Counted from the first letter of the stretch, positions 23,141 through 34,510 are shown. The stretch: 64,000 bases of DNA from Aselliscus stoliczkanus (GCA_033961575.1 CM066729.1:32894501-32958500), one strand, 5' to 3'. Notes: a model not told the origin generated them from the letters alone. Program-made: numbers and translations.

Positions 23141-23355
23141 GATTGTCATTTTATTATTTGTGTTCCTAATCTTCCTTAGTTAGGTTGTTTTCTCTTGTGC
23201 TTAAAGAAGCCCTTTTAACATTTCCTGCAAAGCTGGCTTGGTAGTAATGAATCCCCTTAACTTGTTCTTTTCTGGGAAACTCTTTATCTCTCCTACAATT
23301 TTAAATGATAACTTTGCTGGATACAGCAATCTGGGTTGTAGGCGCTTATTTTTCA

Positions 23356-24069
23356 TTACTTTGAAAACTTCCTGCCATTCCTTCTGGCCTGCAAAGTTTC
23401 TGTAGAAAAGTCGGCCGATAATCTTATGGGAGTGCCCTTGTAAGTAACTTGCTGCCTTTCCCTTGCTGCTTTAAGGATTCTGTCTTTGTCCTTCACCCTT
23501 GCCATTTTTACTGTAATGTGTCTTGGTGTGGACCTGTTTGGGATCATCCTGTTTGGAACTCTCTGCACTTCCTGGGCTTGTATTTCAATGTCCTTTGCCA
23601 GATTAGGGAAGTTTTCAGACATTATTACTTCAAATATGTTCTCAATCCCTTGCTCCTTCTCTTCTCCTTCTGGTTCTCCAATGATCCGAAGGTTATTGTG
23701 TTTGATGTTGTCCCCCAGCTCTCTTAAACTATTTTCAATGTTTTTCATTCTTTTTTCTGTTTGTTGTTCTGCTTGGGTGATCTCTGCTATCTTGTCTTCT
23801 AAATCACTCATTCGATTTTCTGCTTCGTCCAATCTGCTAGTCATTCCATTGAATTTGTTATTTAATTCAGTAATTGCATTCCTAAGTTCTAGCTGGTTGC
23901 TTTTCATGATTTCTCTACCCTTCTTTATATTTTCATTAATTTTCTTAAAAATTCTAATAATCAGTGTTCTGAACTCTGTCTCCAATAGTTCCTCTATTTC
24001 CTCTAGTTCCACTGATTCAGGAGGTTTCTTCTGCTCTTTTATTTGGGTTGTATTTCTTTGTCTCCCTAT
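23356..24069 (-). pseudogene. L1 ORF1 (coiled coil plus RRM)
   Basis: Open from about 24069 to 23356. The expected initiator is ATA at 24067-24069, followed by 'GRQRNTTQIKEQ', so the start codon appears lost; the next usable start is a GTG at 24012. Residues include a heptad-rich coiled coil ('SRLDEAENRMSDLEDKIAEI'), then the RRM ('NLRIIGEPEGEE', 'ENFPNLAKDIEIQ') and the start of the C-terminal domain ('PRHITVKMARVKDKDRIL'). ORF1p is a trimeric RNA chaperone in known L1s. The last residues end early compared with the family. Confidence 0.9.
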
Positions 24070-24139
24070 TCTGGTTTACTGTTTGTGCTTGCTTCGATAT
24101 AACAGATAGATCCCCCAGGTTTCCTAGTATATGTGTTTT

Positions 24140-24400
24140 GTCTTTTTTAAAACAGTAAATATCCTTACAAAAACTCTATGAGTATTATTATTAAAGTGAG
24201 AAATGTAGGTCATGAAATTTAGTAAATTAGTCAGGGTTCCATAGCTATTGGGTTGTCGGAAGTGTCATAATGTATTTTTGCAAGGAAAACCATAGAAAAA
24301 ACACGTCATGACTTCTCTGACAATCTAATAGTAAATGTGGAATAGAAATATTCATCCAGATATTCTTATTCACACCAGAATAACTTCTAAGCCCTAGTTT
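24140..24400 (+). repeat. MIR SINE relic, interrupted by a MITE
   Basis: 'atccttacaaaaactctatgagtattattatta' type order, then 'agtgagaaatgtaggtcatgaaatttagtaaattagtcagggtt' corresponds to MIR ('cctatgaggtaggtactattatta ... gaggaaactgaggctcagagaggtta'). The MIR continues after the MITE at 24331 ('agtaaatgtggaatagaaa'). Confidence 0.6.
24248..24328. mobile_element. 81-bp MITE, second copy
   Basis: Same length and termini as 2552-2632: starts TTGGGTTGTCGGAAG and ends GACAATCTAA, flanked by TA at 24246-24247 and 24329-24330. It sits inside a MIR, which shows the insertion is younger than the MIR. Confidence 0.85.
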
Positions 24401-26890
24401 GCCTAGCTTGGTATTTAAATATCTACTATATCAACCTGCCTTAATCTTGAAGATAAAGTAGTGTACCTACTTTCAGTGTTAAATTTACTGACCTTTTTAT
24501 ATGTGGTTCATTCTTTTCATTAGTTGTCTGTTCCTTTTTAAAATTTTTCTTCATTTTTTCCTATGTATTTTATAATATTTTGAATGTTCTGTGGTCTTTA
24601 CCTGTTATGCTAATCACTTTGAGTTTTTATATTGGATTTCTTTCCATATAATTTGTTTAATATGTCATTTTAACCTTTTTATTATACACTAATTTTTTGG
24701 GGGGTAGTCAGGCTCTTATGAATATATGTCTACTGAGTAGTTTTGAATTTGCTTTTCAGAGGAAGTTTAAAGACTAAGGCAGTTATGATTATTTTTATGT
24801 TGGGGTTCTTCTATAACCATATAAAAATTATCTAAAATATGTATGTATTTTCAATATTCCTTGGAGGGAGTCATTCTACATCAACTTAATCTGTCATGTT
24901 GCAGCTATCAGTTTCCCACATTTCAGTCTAATTGCTTCAGATTTTATAGCACAATTTGAACAGAGTGGAAGGATCATTGAACGCAGCTGATTTTGATTCT
25001 CCTACAAAAAGAATTCTTGCCCCTTAGAAAATGTTTTTTATTATTTTAAAAATTTAATTCTTTCCTCTTTCCACTTTTTTTAAATGAAGAAAAATGTGGT
25101 AATGCTTTATATTTAAACTATGAGAAGTGTGAAGGTCTAAAGGAGGCCTTATAGTACGAGACTCTTCTTTTTTATGTGTAATTTCTTTGATGTAAATAAT
25201 AATAATGTTTGGAGAAGAGAATTGCAAAGGAATATAATAAATGGAAACAGTGAAATTATTTGGAGTTAAATACATATTTGATTATCTCATGTCTCTCAAA
25301 ATTAACTTGAAAGATCATAACCAAGATGCTTCATTATTGTATTAGAATCATTTCTTTACACCCTTACTAAATATACAAAACTTTTCAAAAGCTGCATGAG
25401 CCATACTTAAAGATAACTAACAATAGTATTTGCTCATGTTAATATCACATGTTAATCACTGATAAAATTCTTTATTAACCAATTAAAAAAGTAGACGAAG
25501 CAGAAAATTATAAAGATAAACAGCCAGATGACTTGGTAAGAAAAGTTTTATAAATACTGATCTCTGCCTGTCATATAAAGGAAATGATTTTCTTTAGGAA
25601 TCAAATAATTTAGTATGTTTTTTTGCAAAACATTGCAAATTATTCTCATAAACATCTGTATTCCATTACCCAAGGCAAAAGTAATGTGGTTTTTGAAAAT
25701 AAGTTTTTATTATGTAAGGGTTGCTGGAAAAGAAAATGTATGACCACAGTATTTCCATTTTCAAATAGGCATCTAATCTTATTAGACAAGGCAACAATTC
25801 CCTTTTCATTGTGTTATCATTTGTAGAGTATTGTATGATAGCTTACACACCATTTTCTTGTTTCTTCACTCTCTTTGTATTACTGTCAAGTTGTGAACAA
25901 AGCTTAAAAAAATCACCAAAAGTCATCAAAGATCACCCACAGAGATGAAGAAATTTGCTAGAAGCATTTGGAGATTATATATATATTGAATCTTTAAATA
26001 CTCATTTTCATTAACATTAAGGACTTTTAAAAATCAATGCTTCTTTCTCCAAAAATAAAGAGATGAAAACCCATCCTAATTGTTCAGGAGTTTGATAAAA
26101 CTCATTGTCAGCAGTGGAAACAAAATATTCTCCAAAGAAGTTCTTCATATAATTGTCCTTTAAGTTGTCAAATATTTTATCTAGTTACTTCAACTCTGTC
26201 TTGAAAATAAGTGTTATCTGTTGTATATTGTCATTTTGTTGTCAACTATTTGCCTTTCTGTCAGTGTATCCTAAGTAGTTTATTACTGGGAGTCCACTTC
26301 TACAATGGAATATATAAGATAGCCAGTATAATTGCATATATATTTAGAAATATTTTCATTTCTTTTTTTTTTTAAATCTCTGTAAAATGAGAAAGGTAGA
26401 TGTAAAGTTTTTGAAATATGGCAAACATTTATATATCAATATGTGGTTTATAAATGTATTCAAATCTATCACTGCATTTCTTGATTTCAAGTAGGACATG
26501 GGTATTTTTTGTTATTAAAAGACAATATCTGTTACTTATTAATTCTTAACTGAAATGCCATGAAAAATGAAAAATTATATGTATGGAAGATTTATTTATG
26601 TTTTCACTGTTCTCTATCTTTAGACATTATTACTGTTTTATAAGAACAGAAATAAATAAACTAAACCACATTTATTTTAGCCATTTATCTGACTGGGGAA
26701 AAAATATGGTAATTGACCATTAGCAGTAAACATTATCTTGTTTATTAATTCCTAGATTTATAGCTTCATAAAATAGCCCTTCTACTTAGTACTGCAATAT
26801 ACATGTTTAATCTAATGGCTAGAAAGCATTTATTTGCTACAAATTAAAAATCCCTCTATTATAAATGTTCCAAAACAAAATGCCCATAAA
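24401..26890. other. Non-coding, no feature recognised
   Basis: About 2.5 kb of AT-rich, unique-looking DNA. The frames at 25054-25275 (-) and 25623-25826 (+) show no domain, and no repeat could be recognised by eye. Confidence 0.5.
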
Positions 26891-27215
26891 AAACTCTGCC
26901 TGATTCCATCTCCACATTTGTTGTATAGAGGAAAGCCTTAATCTGCAGAGGAAAAGACACAAAAAAACCCGTAATCTGGGTGCAGAGTAGAAATCCATGG
27001 CAGCTGGGAAAAGGGGGCAGGGAACAGGGCTATTCGATGGCTGCGTGCAGCATTACATGTGGAGGAGGGACCGTAACACATGTGAAAGGCATACACTTGA
27101 TAAGTAGGTTCCCAGTATCTAGGAAGACAGAGGCCCTACTGGACCATCAAAAACCATCAGAGGCCTTTTGGACCATCTAGGAAAGCCCCAATTCCTGCCC
27201 TGCCCACATACAAAT
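26891..27215. other. GC-richer stretch, possibly old L1M 5' region
   Basis: More GC-rich than its surroundings. Contains 'ggcagctgggaaaagggggcagg' type text and a duplicated 'cagaggcc.t..tggaccatc' motif at about 27129 and 27159. The frame 26980-27180 (+) is not recognisable as a protein. It directly precedes an L1M 3' region, so an L1M 5' UTR origin is a guess. Confidence 0.3.
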
Positions 27216-27223
27216 CTGAAAAG

Positions 27224-27389
27224 TTTTTTTTTGTTTGTTTTGTTTTGTTTTGTTTTTAGCTGAGTTATTCTGTTACCTGTTGGCAGCTCAGCGGCAACTG
27301 AGCTCCGGCTGGGCATCGCACTGCTGTTGCTCAGAGCTCAGCTTGCACTCTTGAGCAAGCTCTTAACCAACTGAGCCACTCGACCAGTC
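27224..27389 (-). mobile_element. tRNA-derived SINE, type B
   Basis: Reverse complement of the type B family: T-rich tail (27224-27257), 'gctgagttattctgttacct', 'ggcagctcagcggcaactga', 'gggcatcgcactgctgttgc', 'caactgagccactcgaccag'. Target duplication CTGAAAAG at 27216-27223 and 27390-27397. Confidence 0.88.
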
Positions 27390-27397
27390 CTGAAAAG

Positions 27398-28030
27398 CTT
27401 TTTAATAAAAATAACAGTGAAATATAGCTTGTAAGGCTACAAGAGACAAGTTATCTCTGGGGAGTTGCAGAGATGTAAGACCCTACCAAAATTGGGAGAT
27501 AAAAACCAGCATTACCAGAGATATCTGAAATAACAATGTGGTGTGTTTTTCAAGTGGGAATGGAGACAATAAGGGATAGAAAGTAGGATTTGGAGATATA
27601 AGGTTCTTATACTACATGTGAAGCAGTGTAATATCATTCAAAGGTAACCTCAGAACAATTTAAAATAGATATTATAAATTCTAAGGCAACCTCAAAAAAT
27701 TTGTAAACACAGGTATGGATATTAAATCAATAGAGGAGTTATTGTTTTCTAAATAAATTTTTTTCAGTAAAAGGAACCAGATCTCATTTGTGAAATGGCA
27801 TGTTGTAAAGCTGGTCAGAGAATATACAAAGTGAACCTGGAGTCTCTTGTAGTGTCAGAAGGTAAAGGAGTGCTAAGAAAAATAAAAAGGATGTGGATAT
27901 GTCAAAAGAATATGACCTCCAATCTGGAAGAACGCTCAATGACCAAATTTGGTACAACTACAGCAACAAAATAAATCTTGATAATATTGGATTATAATCT
28001 AAAGAATAAAATAAATAACCATGAGTTCAT
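27398..28030 (+). mobile_element. Old L1M fragment (3' region), part 1
   Basis: Text such as 'aaggcaacctcaaaaaatttgtaa', 'aatagaggagttattg' and 'accatgagttcat' resembles an old L1M 3' region. It is cut at about 28030 by an MLT1-like LTR and seems to resume at 28610, where 'ctggggagaagaaacaaatcttcc' follows on. Confidence 0.45.
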
Positions 28031-28609
28031 TCTGCTGTAGGCAAAATGATCTCCAAGATTTTCAGTCCCACTGGTGTATCTACCCTGCTTAATTTCCAGG
28101 GCAGTGAGTAGAATGGATATGCCTCCGTGACAAGGATATGTTATGTGTAACACTGACCTTTAGAAAGGGAGATTATACAAATAGGCCTGAAGTAAATCAT
28201 AGGAGTATCTTTAAAGCAGATATTTCACAATCAGTGATCATTGAAGAGGGAGTGGCTTAGAAAAAAGCAAATATCCACGTTGTGAATTGCCTATTGGGGG
28301 TCATATCAATAGAATGTGAGAGTGGTCATTAGATGAGAACAGCCTCCAAATGACAGCTAGCAAGAAAAGGGGGCCACCATTTCACAAGAACCAAGAAAAT
28401 GAGTTTGGAAGTGGATTTTTTTTTTTTCATTTTCAGCCTTGCTGACACTTTGACTTCACCTTTGTGATTCCCTGACCAGAGAGCCCAGTAACAACTTAAG
28501 TTCTGACCTACAGAACTATGAGTTAATAAATGTGCATTATTTTAAGCTACTAAATAGCATCTTAGTAGTCATTTGCTATGCAGTAATATTAAACTGTTGC
28601 AGTCCTATG
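28031..28609 (+). mobile_element. ERVL-MaLR LTR (MLT1-like)
   Basis: Begins 'ctgctgtaggcaaaatgatctccaa' and ends with the characteristic 'gaactatgagttaataaatgtgcattattttaagctactaaa' type 3' part, including the AATAAA signal (28523-28528 region). The order matches an MLT1-class LTR. No internal region. It splits the old L1M. Confidence 0.6.
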
Positions 28610-29195
28610 TAAATAAGTAATTAAATAAACAAATAAACTGGGGAGAAGAAACAAATCTTCCAAAAGAATTCCAAATAGCAAATGTAGAAAGAATGTGGGA
28701 AATAGAAAATCACCATTAACAGCATAGTAATTGCTGCACACACTAACGTCAGTTAAATGTTATTATAAAATTAGCATGCTAAACTTTAAAGAGAAACACA
28801 ATATTTGCATAGCTTCAAGTTATCTCCTCCAAATTATTTACTAATTACTGTGATGTTGGTACATATGTCCCCATATTCTTTGTTCTCCTCCCTCCAAGAC
28901 ATGGAATTTAATTTCCTTCCCTTTGAGCGTAAGCAACTAAGTTACAACAACCAAGTAGGGAAATACAAAAACAATAATATTACTGTAGTGAAATGTGGTG
29001 GACACCACCTTGTCTAAGTAATCAAGATTAATATGTCATATTGATAACACATTCCTCCTAATTTGATGGAATGAGAAGAGCATCTCTTCTCAAGGATTCT
29101 TCCCCTAAATCCTTAAATCCAGAATAATCATGAGAAAATATCTTAATGTACTTAAATTGAGGTACATTTCAAATAAAGTCCTGGGGTGCTGGTTG
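28610..29195 (+). mobile_element. Old L1M 3' region, part 2
   Basis: Matches remembered L1M 3'-region text in order: 'agaagaattccaaatagcaaatgtag'-like, 'ggaaatagaaaatcaccatt', 'taattactgtgatgtt', 'tccctccaagacatggaa', 'taatcatgagaaaatatc', 'aaattgaggtacatttcaaa'. The frame 28805-29017 is chance translation within it. Confidence 0.5.
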
Positions 29196-29690
29196 TGAAC
29201 ATATTTCCGTTTAATTTGTCAGCCTGTCTTTTGAAGAAACAAGATGATGGATTGTGGGGACAAAATATATACACTGTCCAGACTTAACTATGTAGCAGGA
29301 GTGATTGTAGTTCTGTGTCTGGTATTTTTATCAGTGTTACAGTAGATTGTGGTTTCAGGTAAAACTCTGAGGCTCATGTAATGCTAGATATATAAGTAGT
29401 GAATCCTCCATAGCATAGTCTCCAGTCTGGAATCCTACTTCATGAAGAAGTGCATACAGGGATGGGAACATAACTATGGGTTCTACTAGTCAGATCGTGT
29501 ACTGCAACATCCAGAAATCTCAGCACGATACTTGGTTCTTAAAGAAATGTGATTCTCAAATGGTCAAAGTTGGCTTAACAGCTGCCTGTTTTCTCTCCCA
29601 TAAGCATTTGCCCTAATAAAATCCTTCCATGTTTAATGTGGATTTGATGTCAGCCTTTGAAGGTTACAGGCTAACACATCTTCAAATTAG
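29196..29690 (+). mobile_element. Candidate LTR (ERVL type)
   Basis: A 490-bp less AT-rich block with AATAAAATCC at about 29614-29623 followed by 'ttccatgtttaatgtgg' and ending near 'aggctaacaca', an arrangement like an LTR R-U5. No target duplication was found, so this may instead be unique sequence. Confidence 0.35.
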
Positions 29691-30015
29691 GGAATGGAAG
29701 ATTATGAAAATACTCAAATTTACTTGGATAATGCCAAATTATATCAATTTATACTTATATCAAGACTATGTGTGAAAATTATTTTGTTTAACCATTGTAC
29801 CAACACTTTACGTTTTTAGATTTTTGGTCTGGGCAATTATGTTAGGTTCCAAGTCTTATCCTATTTCAGGTTTAATTTGCATTTCCATAATTTCTATTTA
29901 TTTGACCATCTTTTACTCCATTTATTGGCCCTTTATATTTCCACCTGTGTAAAACATGTTTTTTTCACTTTTATTATTTTGATAAAAATTGTATATGTTT
30001 AAAGCATACACCATG

Positions 30016-30128
30016 GGGCTGGCCGAGTGGCGCAGGTTTAAGCGCTGGCTTGGGAAGCCAGCGGCCCCGGTTCAAGTCCCACAAATGAGGGCCAGTGACA
30101 CTGCCCTCAAAAAAAAAAATAATTAAAT
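30016..30128 (+). mobile_element. tRNA-derived SINE, type A
   Basis: 'gggctggccgagtggcgcag' head, 'gcgctggcttgggaagccag', B-box 'ggttcaagtccc', 3' end 'gccagtgacactgccctc' and A-rich tail. Target duplication AAAGCATACACCATG (30001-30015) and AAAGTATACACCATG (30129-30143), one mismatch. Confidence 0.9.
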
Positions 30129-30143
30129 AAAGTATACACCATG

Positions 30144-30145
<2 letters not shown>

Positions 30146-30196
<51 letters not shown>
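30146..30196. repeat. (TA)n microsatellite
   Basis: About 48 bp of pure TA just after the SINE's target duplication, within L1 3' UTR. Confidence 0.95.
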
Positions 30197-30201
<5 letters not shown>

Positions 30202-30378
30202 GTTAAATGATTGCTACAGTCAAGCTAATTAACATATAATCTTGCAAAGTTACCCTTGTTGTGTTTGATGAAATCATTTGAATCTATTCTGCTAGTAAAT
30301 TTCCAGTATTCAATACAGTATTATTAACTATGGTCATCATGCTGTATGTTATATCTCTAGACTTGTTCATCCTATATA

Positions 30379-31030
30379 GAGTAGTCTTTCCTTATCCATG
30401 TTAAGATGCCTTCCCAAACCCCAGTGGATGCCTGAAACCACAGATAGTACCAAACCTTATATATATATTATGTTTTTTATTATACATACACACCTATGTT
30501 AAAGTTTAATTTATAAATTAGGCAGAGTAAAAGATTAACAACAATACCTAATAATAAAATGGATCAATCTTAACAATATATTGTATCAAAGGTTGTGTGA
30601 ATGTGGTCTCTCTCAAAAACTTACTGTACTATACTCACCTTTTCACTTAAAAAAAGGCACTTTATAGCTTCCTTGTGGCCTGTCTGACTTGTCAGCTTCA
30701 TTTACCCTCATATTTTGGGGCCATTATTAAGTAAAATAAAGAGTACTTGAACACAAACACTGTGATCTTGTGACAGTGGAGCTGAAAACATAGACAGATA
30801 CTAAGTAACTAATGAGTAGGTAGCCTATACAATGTGGAAAAAGGGTTGGTTCACATTCCCAGTGGAATGAAGCAGGACTGAGCAAGATTTCATCGTGGTA
30901 CTCAGGATGGTGCACAATATAAAACTTATGAATTATTTATTTCTGGATTTTCCTTAAATATTTTTGAACTGAAATTGACCACAGGTAACTGGAACCTTGG
31001 GAAGTGAAATCACAGATAAAGGGATTACTG
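30379..31030. mobile_element. Tigger-like (pogo) DNA transposon remnant, 652 bp
   Basis: Inserted in the L1 3' UTR. Left end 'gagtagtctttccttatcc' and right end, reversed, 'cagtaatccctttatctg' are inverted repeats; TA precedes the left end. Inside are 'ccccagtggatgcctgaaacca' and, near the right end, 'aaggttccagttacctg' on the minus strand, both typical of Tigger-type elements. The stretch near 30720-30730 keeps 'ggggccattattaagtaaaat', which in related elements is the region just upstream of the transposase start. No transposase frame is intact. Confidence 0.7.
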
Positions 31031-31242
31031 TTGTTACAAACTTTATCTTTTGACCAACTTCTCCCCATTTCCTCTACCACCCCTGCCCCTGGCAACCAAC
31101 ATTCTACTCGCTGCTTCTATGTATTTTTTTCTATGTCTATCTTGTTTCACTGAGCATAATGTCCCCCAGATTTATACATGCTGTTTCAAATGACAGGATC
31201 TTTTTGTTAAGGCTGGATTTCATTTTATATATTATAAATATA

Positions 31243-31610
31243 TGAAGTGTGATTAAACACTAGAGTGAATGTTTATAAAAAATTATCACAGTAAAAGACA
31301 CATTGTCATTAATCCCCTTCAAAATACTCTCCCTTGCTTCAAACACACTTATCCTATCATTCTTGCTACCTTCTGAAGCAATACTGAAAGTCCTCTTTCA
31401 TGAGTGTCTTTAGTTGTGCTGTCGTGGCTGCCTCTCTGGCCAGAGAGATTCAAAACATTTACCTTTCATATCATTTTCACTTTGGGGAAGAGCCAGAAGT
31501 CGCACGGTGCCAGATCCGGTGAATAAGGTGGATGAGGACACACCGTAATGTTTTTATTTGAAAGAAATTGCCATACCAGAAGCCATGTGTGACCCGAAGC
31601 CTTTCTCATA
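31243..31610 (-). pseudogene. Mariner transposase C-terminal remnant
   Basis: Minus frame contains 'NKNITVCPHPPYSPDLAPCDFWLFPKVKM', the third catalytic Asp block of mariner transposases (key residues: PYSPDLAP-CD), preceded by a variant 'FLSNKNI' and followed out of frame by the C-terminal part to about 31243. The N-terminal DNA-binding half and the first Asp are missing. It is inserted in the L1 ORF2 3' region. A different mariner subfamily from 10319-10700, to judge by the block. Confidence 0.8.
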
Positions 31611-31639
31611 CAACATATATAAACCACACATACAGACAC

Positions 31640-31690
31640 CCACTCGTGTGTGCACACACACACACATACACACACGTGTGTGTATATCCA
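31640..31690. repeat. (CA)n/(GT)n-rich microsatellite
   Basis: Imperfect CACACA run ending in GTGTGTG, at the border between the mariner remnant and L1. Confidence 0.85.
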
Positions 31691-31950
31691 TTCATCCAAA
31701 CATAGAACTTAGGTCATTTCCATATCTTGGCTATTATAAACATGGGATTTCAGATACCTCTCTGAGGTACTGATTTTATTTCCTTTGGTATATGCCCAGA
31801 AAGGGGATTGCTGGATCATATGAGAGCTCCATTTTTTGTTTTGTTCCTTGAAGAACTACTATACTGTTTTCTATATCTTTGTGTTACATTCCCATCAACA
31901 ATATATTGTACAAGGGTTGCCTTTTCTCCACATCCTCAATGACACTTGTC

Positions 31951-32010
31951 TTTTCTTTCTTTCTTTCTCTTTCTTTCTTTCTTTCTTTCTTTTTTTCTTT
32001 TCTTTCTTTC

Positions 32011-32094
<84 letters not shown>

Positions 32095-32096
32095 TT
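31951..32096. repeat. (TTTC)n microsatellite, about 145 bp
   Basis: Long TTTC tract, with TC and TTTT interruptions in the first half and pure repeat in the second. It lies inside L1 ORF2 sequence and replaces a short piece of it. The frames across it on both strands (31836-32310 +, 31936-32229 -) are repeat translations. Confidence 0.95.
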
Positions 32097-32740
32097 TATA
32101 ACAGCTATCCAAACAGGTGTGAGGCGATATCACATAATGGTTTTGATTTGCACTTTCCTGATGATTAGTGATGTTGAGCATCTTTTCAAATATCTGTTGA
32201 TCATATGTATGTCTTCTATAAGTATCCATTCAAGAACTTTGTCCATAGGTTTAAATCATGTTGTTGTTGTTTTTTTTATGTTTGTTTGTTTGTTTGTTTT
32301 TTGCTGTTGACATGTATGACTCCTTTATATATTTTGCATATTGATCCCATACTGAATATATGGTTTACACATATTTTCTCGCATTCAATAGATATCTTTT
32401 TCATTTTGTTTATTGTTTCCTTTCATGTACAGAAGGTTTTCAATTTAATAGTCCCTCTTTAATCATTTTAAGTGGATTTTTGTATATAGTATAAGATAAA
32501 CATGTTTTCTTAACTTTTTCAAATACTTCTTTTGAGTTGTTTATATTATTCTCATTGATTTTTAAGATTTTTTTTACATATTCTAGATAATTAGCTCTTT
32601 TTATAAGTCTGTGTGGTAAACTATTGTTTCCTTCTTGTGGCTTGTGATTTTACTTTTTAAATCATGTCTGATGAATGGAAACAGTTAATCCGATATAGTC
32701 AAATATTTCAATCTTATCATGAATAGTTTGCGATTCACTT

Positions 32741-33226
32741 GCTCTGTTTAAGATCAGCTTCCCAGCCTTAGCCTACCTGTAACTCCCAGGGTGTTTTCAG
32801 TGTCAGACACAGTTGAGATTTCCTACTCACTAGCCTACATCCACAGGTACCCACGTGAGAGGCTTTGAGCCAGTCCTGGCCTGCAGTTTCCCAGGTGCCA
32901 ATCTTGGCCTACTGACTATGTACCACTTCTGCTAGGACGCACCCTGCAAATTTCTCCTTCATCCTGCGAGCTGTAGCTATAGCTTTCTTGTTCTGCCAGA
33001 CTTGAATCCCAATCTTGGGGGAGACTCTTTGCCAAATTTATTCTTTCCTAGAGTGTTTTCCATCAGATGTTGAATAATTTTTTTTAGAGTTTATGTTGTC
33101 CATTTGTAGTTAATCACATATTATAATTAATAATTATTGATATTTAAGTCTCTTATTCAAATTACTGTGTGATTTTTATTCTCCTAATTGAACTCTGACT
33201 GATATATGCTGTTCTCTATAGTCTTT
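32741..33226. other. Unclassified GC-richer stretch
   Basis: 32750-33060 is clearly less AT-rich than its surroundings ('ccttagcctacctgtaactccc', 'cctggcctgcagtttccc'). The end 'aattgaactctgactgatata' (33186-33206) recalls the 3' ends of old LTRs. Not enough to classify. Confidence 0.35.
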
Positions 33227-33244
33227 AAAATACACTGCAACCAG

Positions 33245-33345
33245 GGACCAGCCAAGTGACGCTGTGGTTAAGATCGCTGGCTTAGGAAGCCAGCAGCCCC
33301 AATTCGGTCCCACATATGAGGGCCAGTAACACTGCCCTCAAAAAA

Positions 33346-33384
<39 letters not shown>

Positions 33385-33446
33385 AAGTGCGAGCTGAGCT
33401 CTGAGCAACAGAAGTTCGATGCCTGGCTGATGGCAGGATGGCTCAG

Positions 33447-33473
<27 letters not shown>
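33245..33473 (+). mobile_element. Composite SINE: type A joined to the 3' part of type B
   Basis: Type A SINE (head 'gaccagccaagtgacgctgtgg', 3' end 'gccagtaacactgccctca'), then an (AAAT)n tract (33346-33384), then the type B 3' part from 'gtgcgagctgagctctgagc' to 'ggcaggatggctcagc' and a long A-tail. One 18-bp perfect target duplication, AAAATACACTGCAACCAG, flanks the whole at 33227-33244 and 33474-33491. The B head is absent. Either the chimera inserted as one transcript or a B head was lost later. Confidence 0.85.
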
Positions 33474-33481
<8 letters not shown>

Positions 33482-33491
33482 CTGCAACCAG

Positions 33492-34510
33492 TAACAAAGT
33501 ATTCATCATTTTTAAAATCAGGTTTATTTACCATATCCTTATATTGTCACTTATCATTTTGTATATTAAGTTATTTCCTGTTATTTTTAATATATGTATT
33601 TGTATATTTGTATACAATTATATAATTATGTTATAGTTCCCAAAAATTATCCTGTATAGAGCAATAGACTGATTGTAAGGCAGAATGACCTTTACTGAAA
33701 ATAAGGTTCTTTTTTTCTGTAAACTCACTTACATAATAATTTGCTGCACAAAAAATTATATTCCCATTTAACTTTGTATAACTCTGTAATATTTATTTCT
33801 TCTTGCATATAAGTTTCCTAAAGGGAAATAATGAGACACACTCCATGTCAACTTTGTGGGTGATTATGTACTTTATGGACAGGAACGTTTGTTTTTATGT
33901 GGAGAGGGCAAATTATGCAAATTAAGAAATGAAATCTTTATCCTATATTTAAAAGTGAACCAACAAATTTATTATAAAATAATTTTAATATATATATATA
34001 TTTCCAGAAATTTTAATACTATTAGATCTGTTAAATGAAAGAAAGTTGAAGTACAGGATATATAGGGGAAATTATAAATAATGTAGTTTATAGTGAAAAA
34101 AAATGAATTTAAACTGTGTAATAAAATAGTATGAAAGTAAATCAGTAGGACATTTTGGCCAACCCAGAAAATATGCTTGTGATAGGATAATAACAGTAAT
34201 TCTATATACATTTAAGTGCAGTAATAATTAAAGGTTTAGAAAAAATGCATTGGGGTTTAGGAATGAGTATTTCAAATGGAAGTGAAAACCTATCAGCAAC
34301 TTGTTTTATTCAGGACTAGACTAAAGATATGAATAAATTCATACTGGGGTAAAAATATACATGTTACAAATTTAAGGCTAATGACTAAACAATGTAGCTG
34401 TAGATTGTAAAACATTTAAATCAGAATAAGAGTGAGAGGTGGCTGTATAGTAAAAGGAAAATGCTGTTAACCCAACATTAAGCTAGGGCACAGAAAATGT
34501 ATAATATACA
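33492..34510. other. Non-coding, no feature recognised
   Basis: AT-rich. Frames at 33856-34038 (+) and 33972-34211 (-) carry TA-repeat translation and no domain. Confidence 0.45.

Larger units (their letters stand above)
18766..24110 (-). mobile_element. Near full-length LINE-1 (5.3 kb), defective
   Basis: The largest element here. Reading the minus strand from 24110: ORF1 (24069-23356), spacer, ORF2 endonuclease (23140-22495), linker and RT (22470-20232), C-terminal domain (19945-19460), 3' UTR (19459-18800) and a T-rich run on the plus strand (18766-18800) that is the poly(A). Most of the 5' UTR is missing. Divergence is low: long frames survive and the breaks are few. The 3' UTR is nearly identical to the short L1 at 38140-38570, so this is a fairly recent subfamily. 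Target duplication is not certain. Confidence 0.95.
29940..32740 (-). mobile_element. L1 (L1MA/MB-like) 3' half, heavily nested
   Basis: Minus-strand L1 recognisable in several pieces: 3' UTR at 29940-30015 and 30197-30377 ('ccagtattcaatacagtattattaactatggtcatcatgctgta'), 31031-31242 ('cttctccccatttcctctac', 'gagcataatgtcccccag'), then ORF2 3' end at 31686-32740 ('ggctattataaacatggga', 'ttgatttgcactttcctgatgattagtgatgttgagcat'). It contains a SINE, a (TA)n, a Tigger-like element, a mariner and a (TTTC)n tract. No coding capacity remains. Confidence 0.75.

Noticed and set aside
19632..24109. Long plus-strand frames across 19632-24109 (for example 23486-24109, 207 residues)
   Set aside because: They are antisense to L1 ORF1 and ORF2, which are the real ancestral coding strand.
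30146..30196. TA tracts (also 10276, 38645) as origins or regulatory sites
   Set aside because: Simple microsatellites at repeat junctions explain them fully.
31951..32096. CRISPR-like or other regular array
   Set aside because: Tetranucleotide microsatellite with no spacers; the genome is mammalian.
31836..32310. Plus- and minus-strand frames of 97-143 residues
   Set aside because: Mostly Phe/Leu/Ser or Lys/Glu repeat translation of the (TTTC)n tract inside L1.
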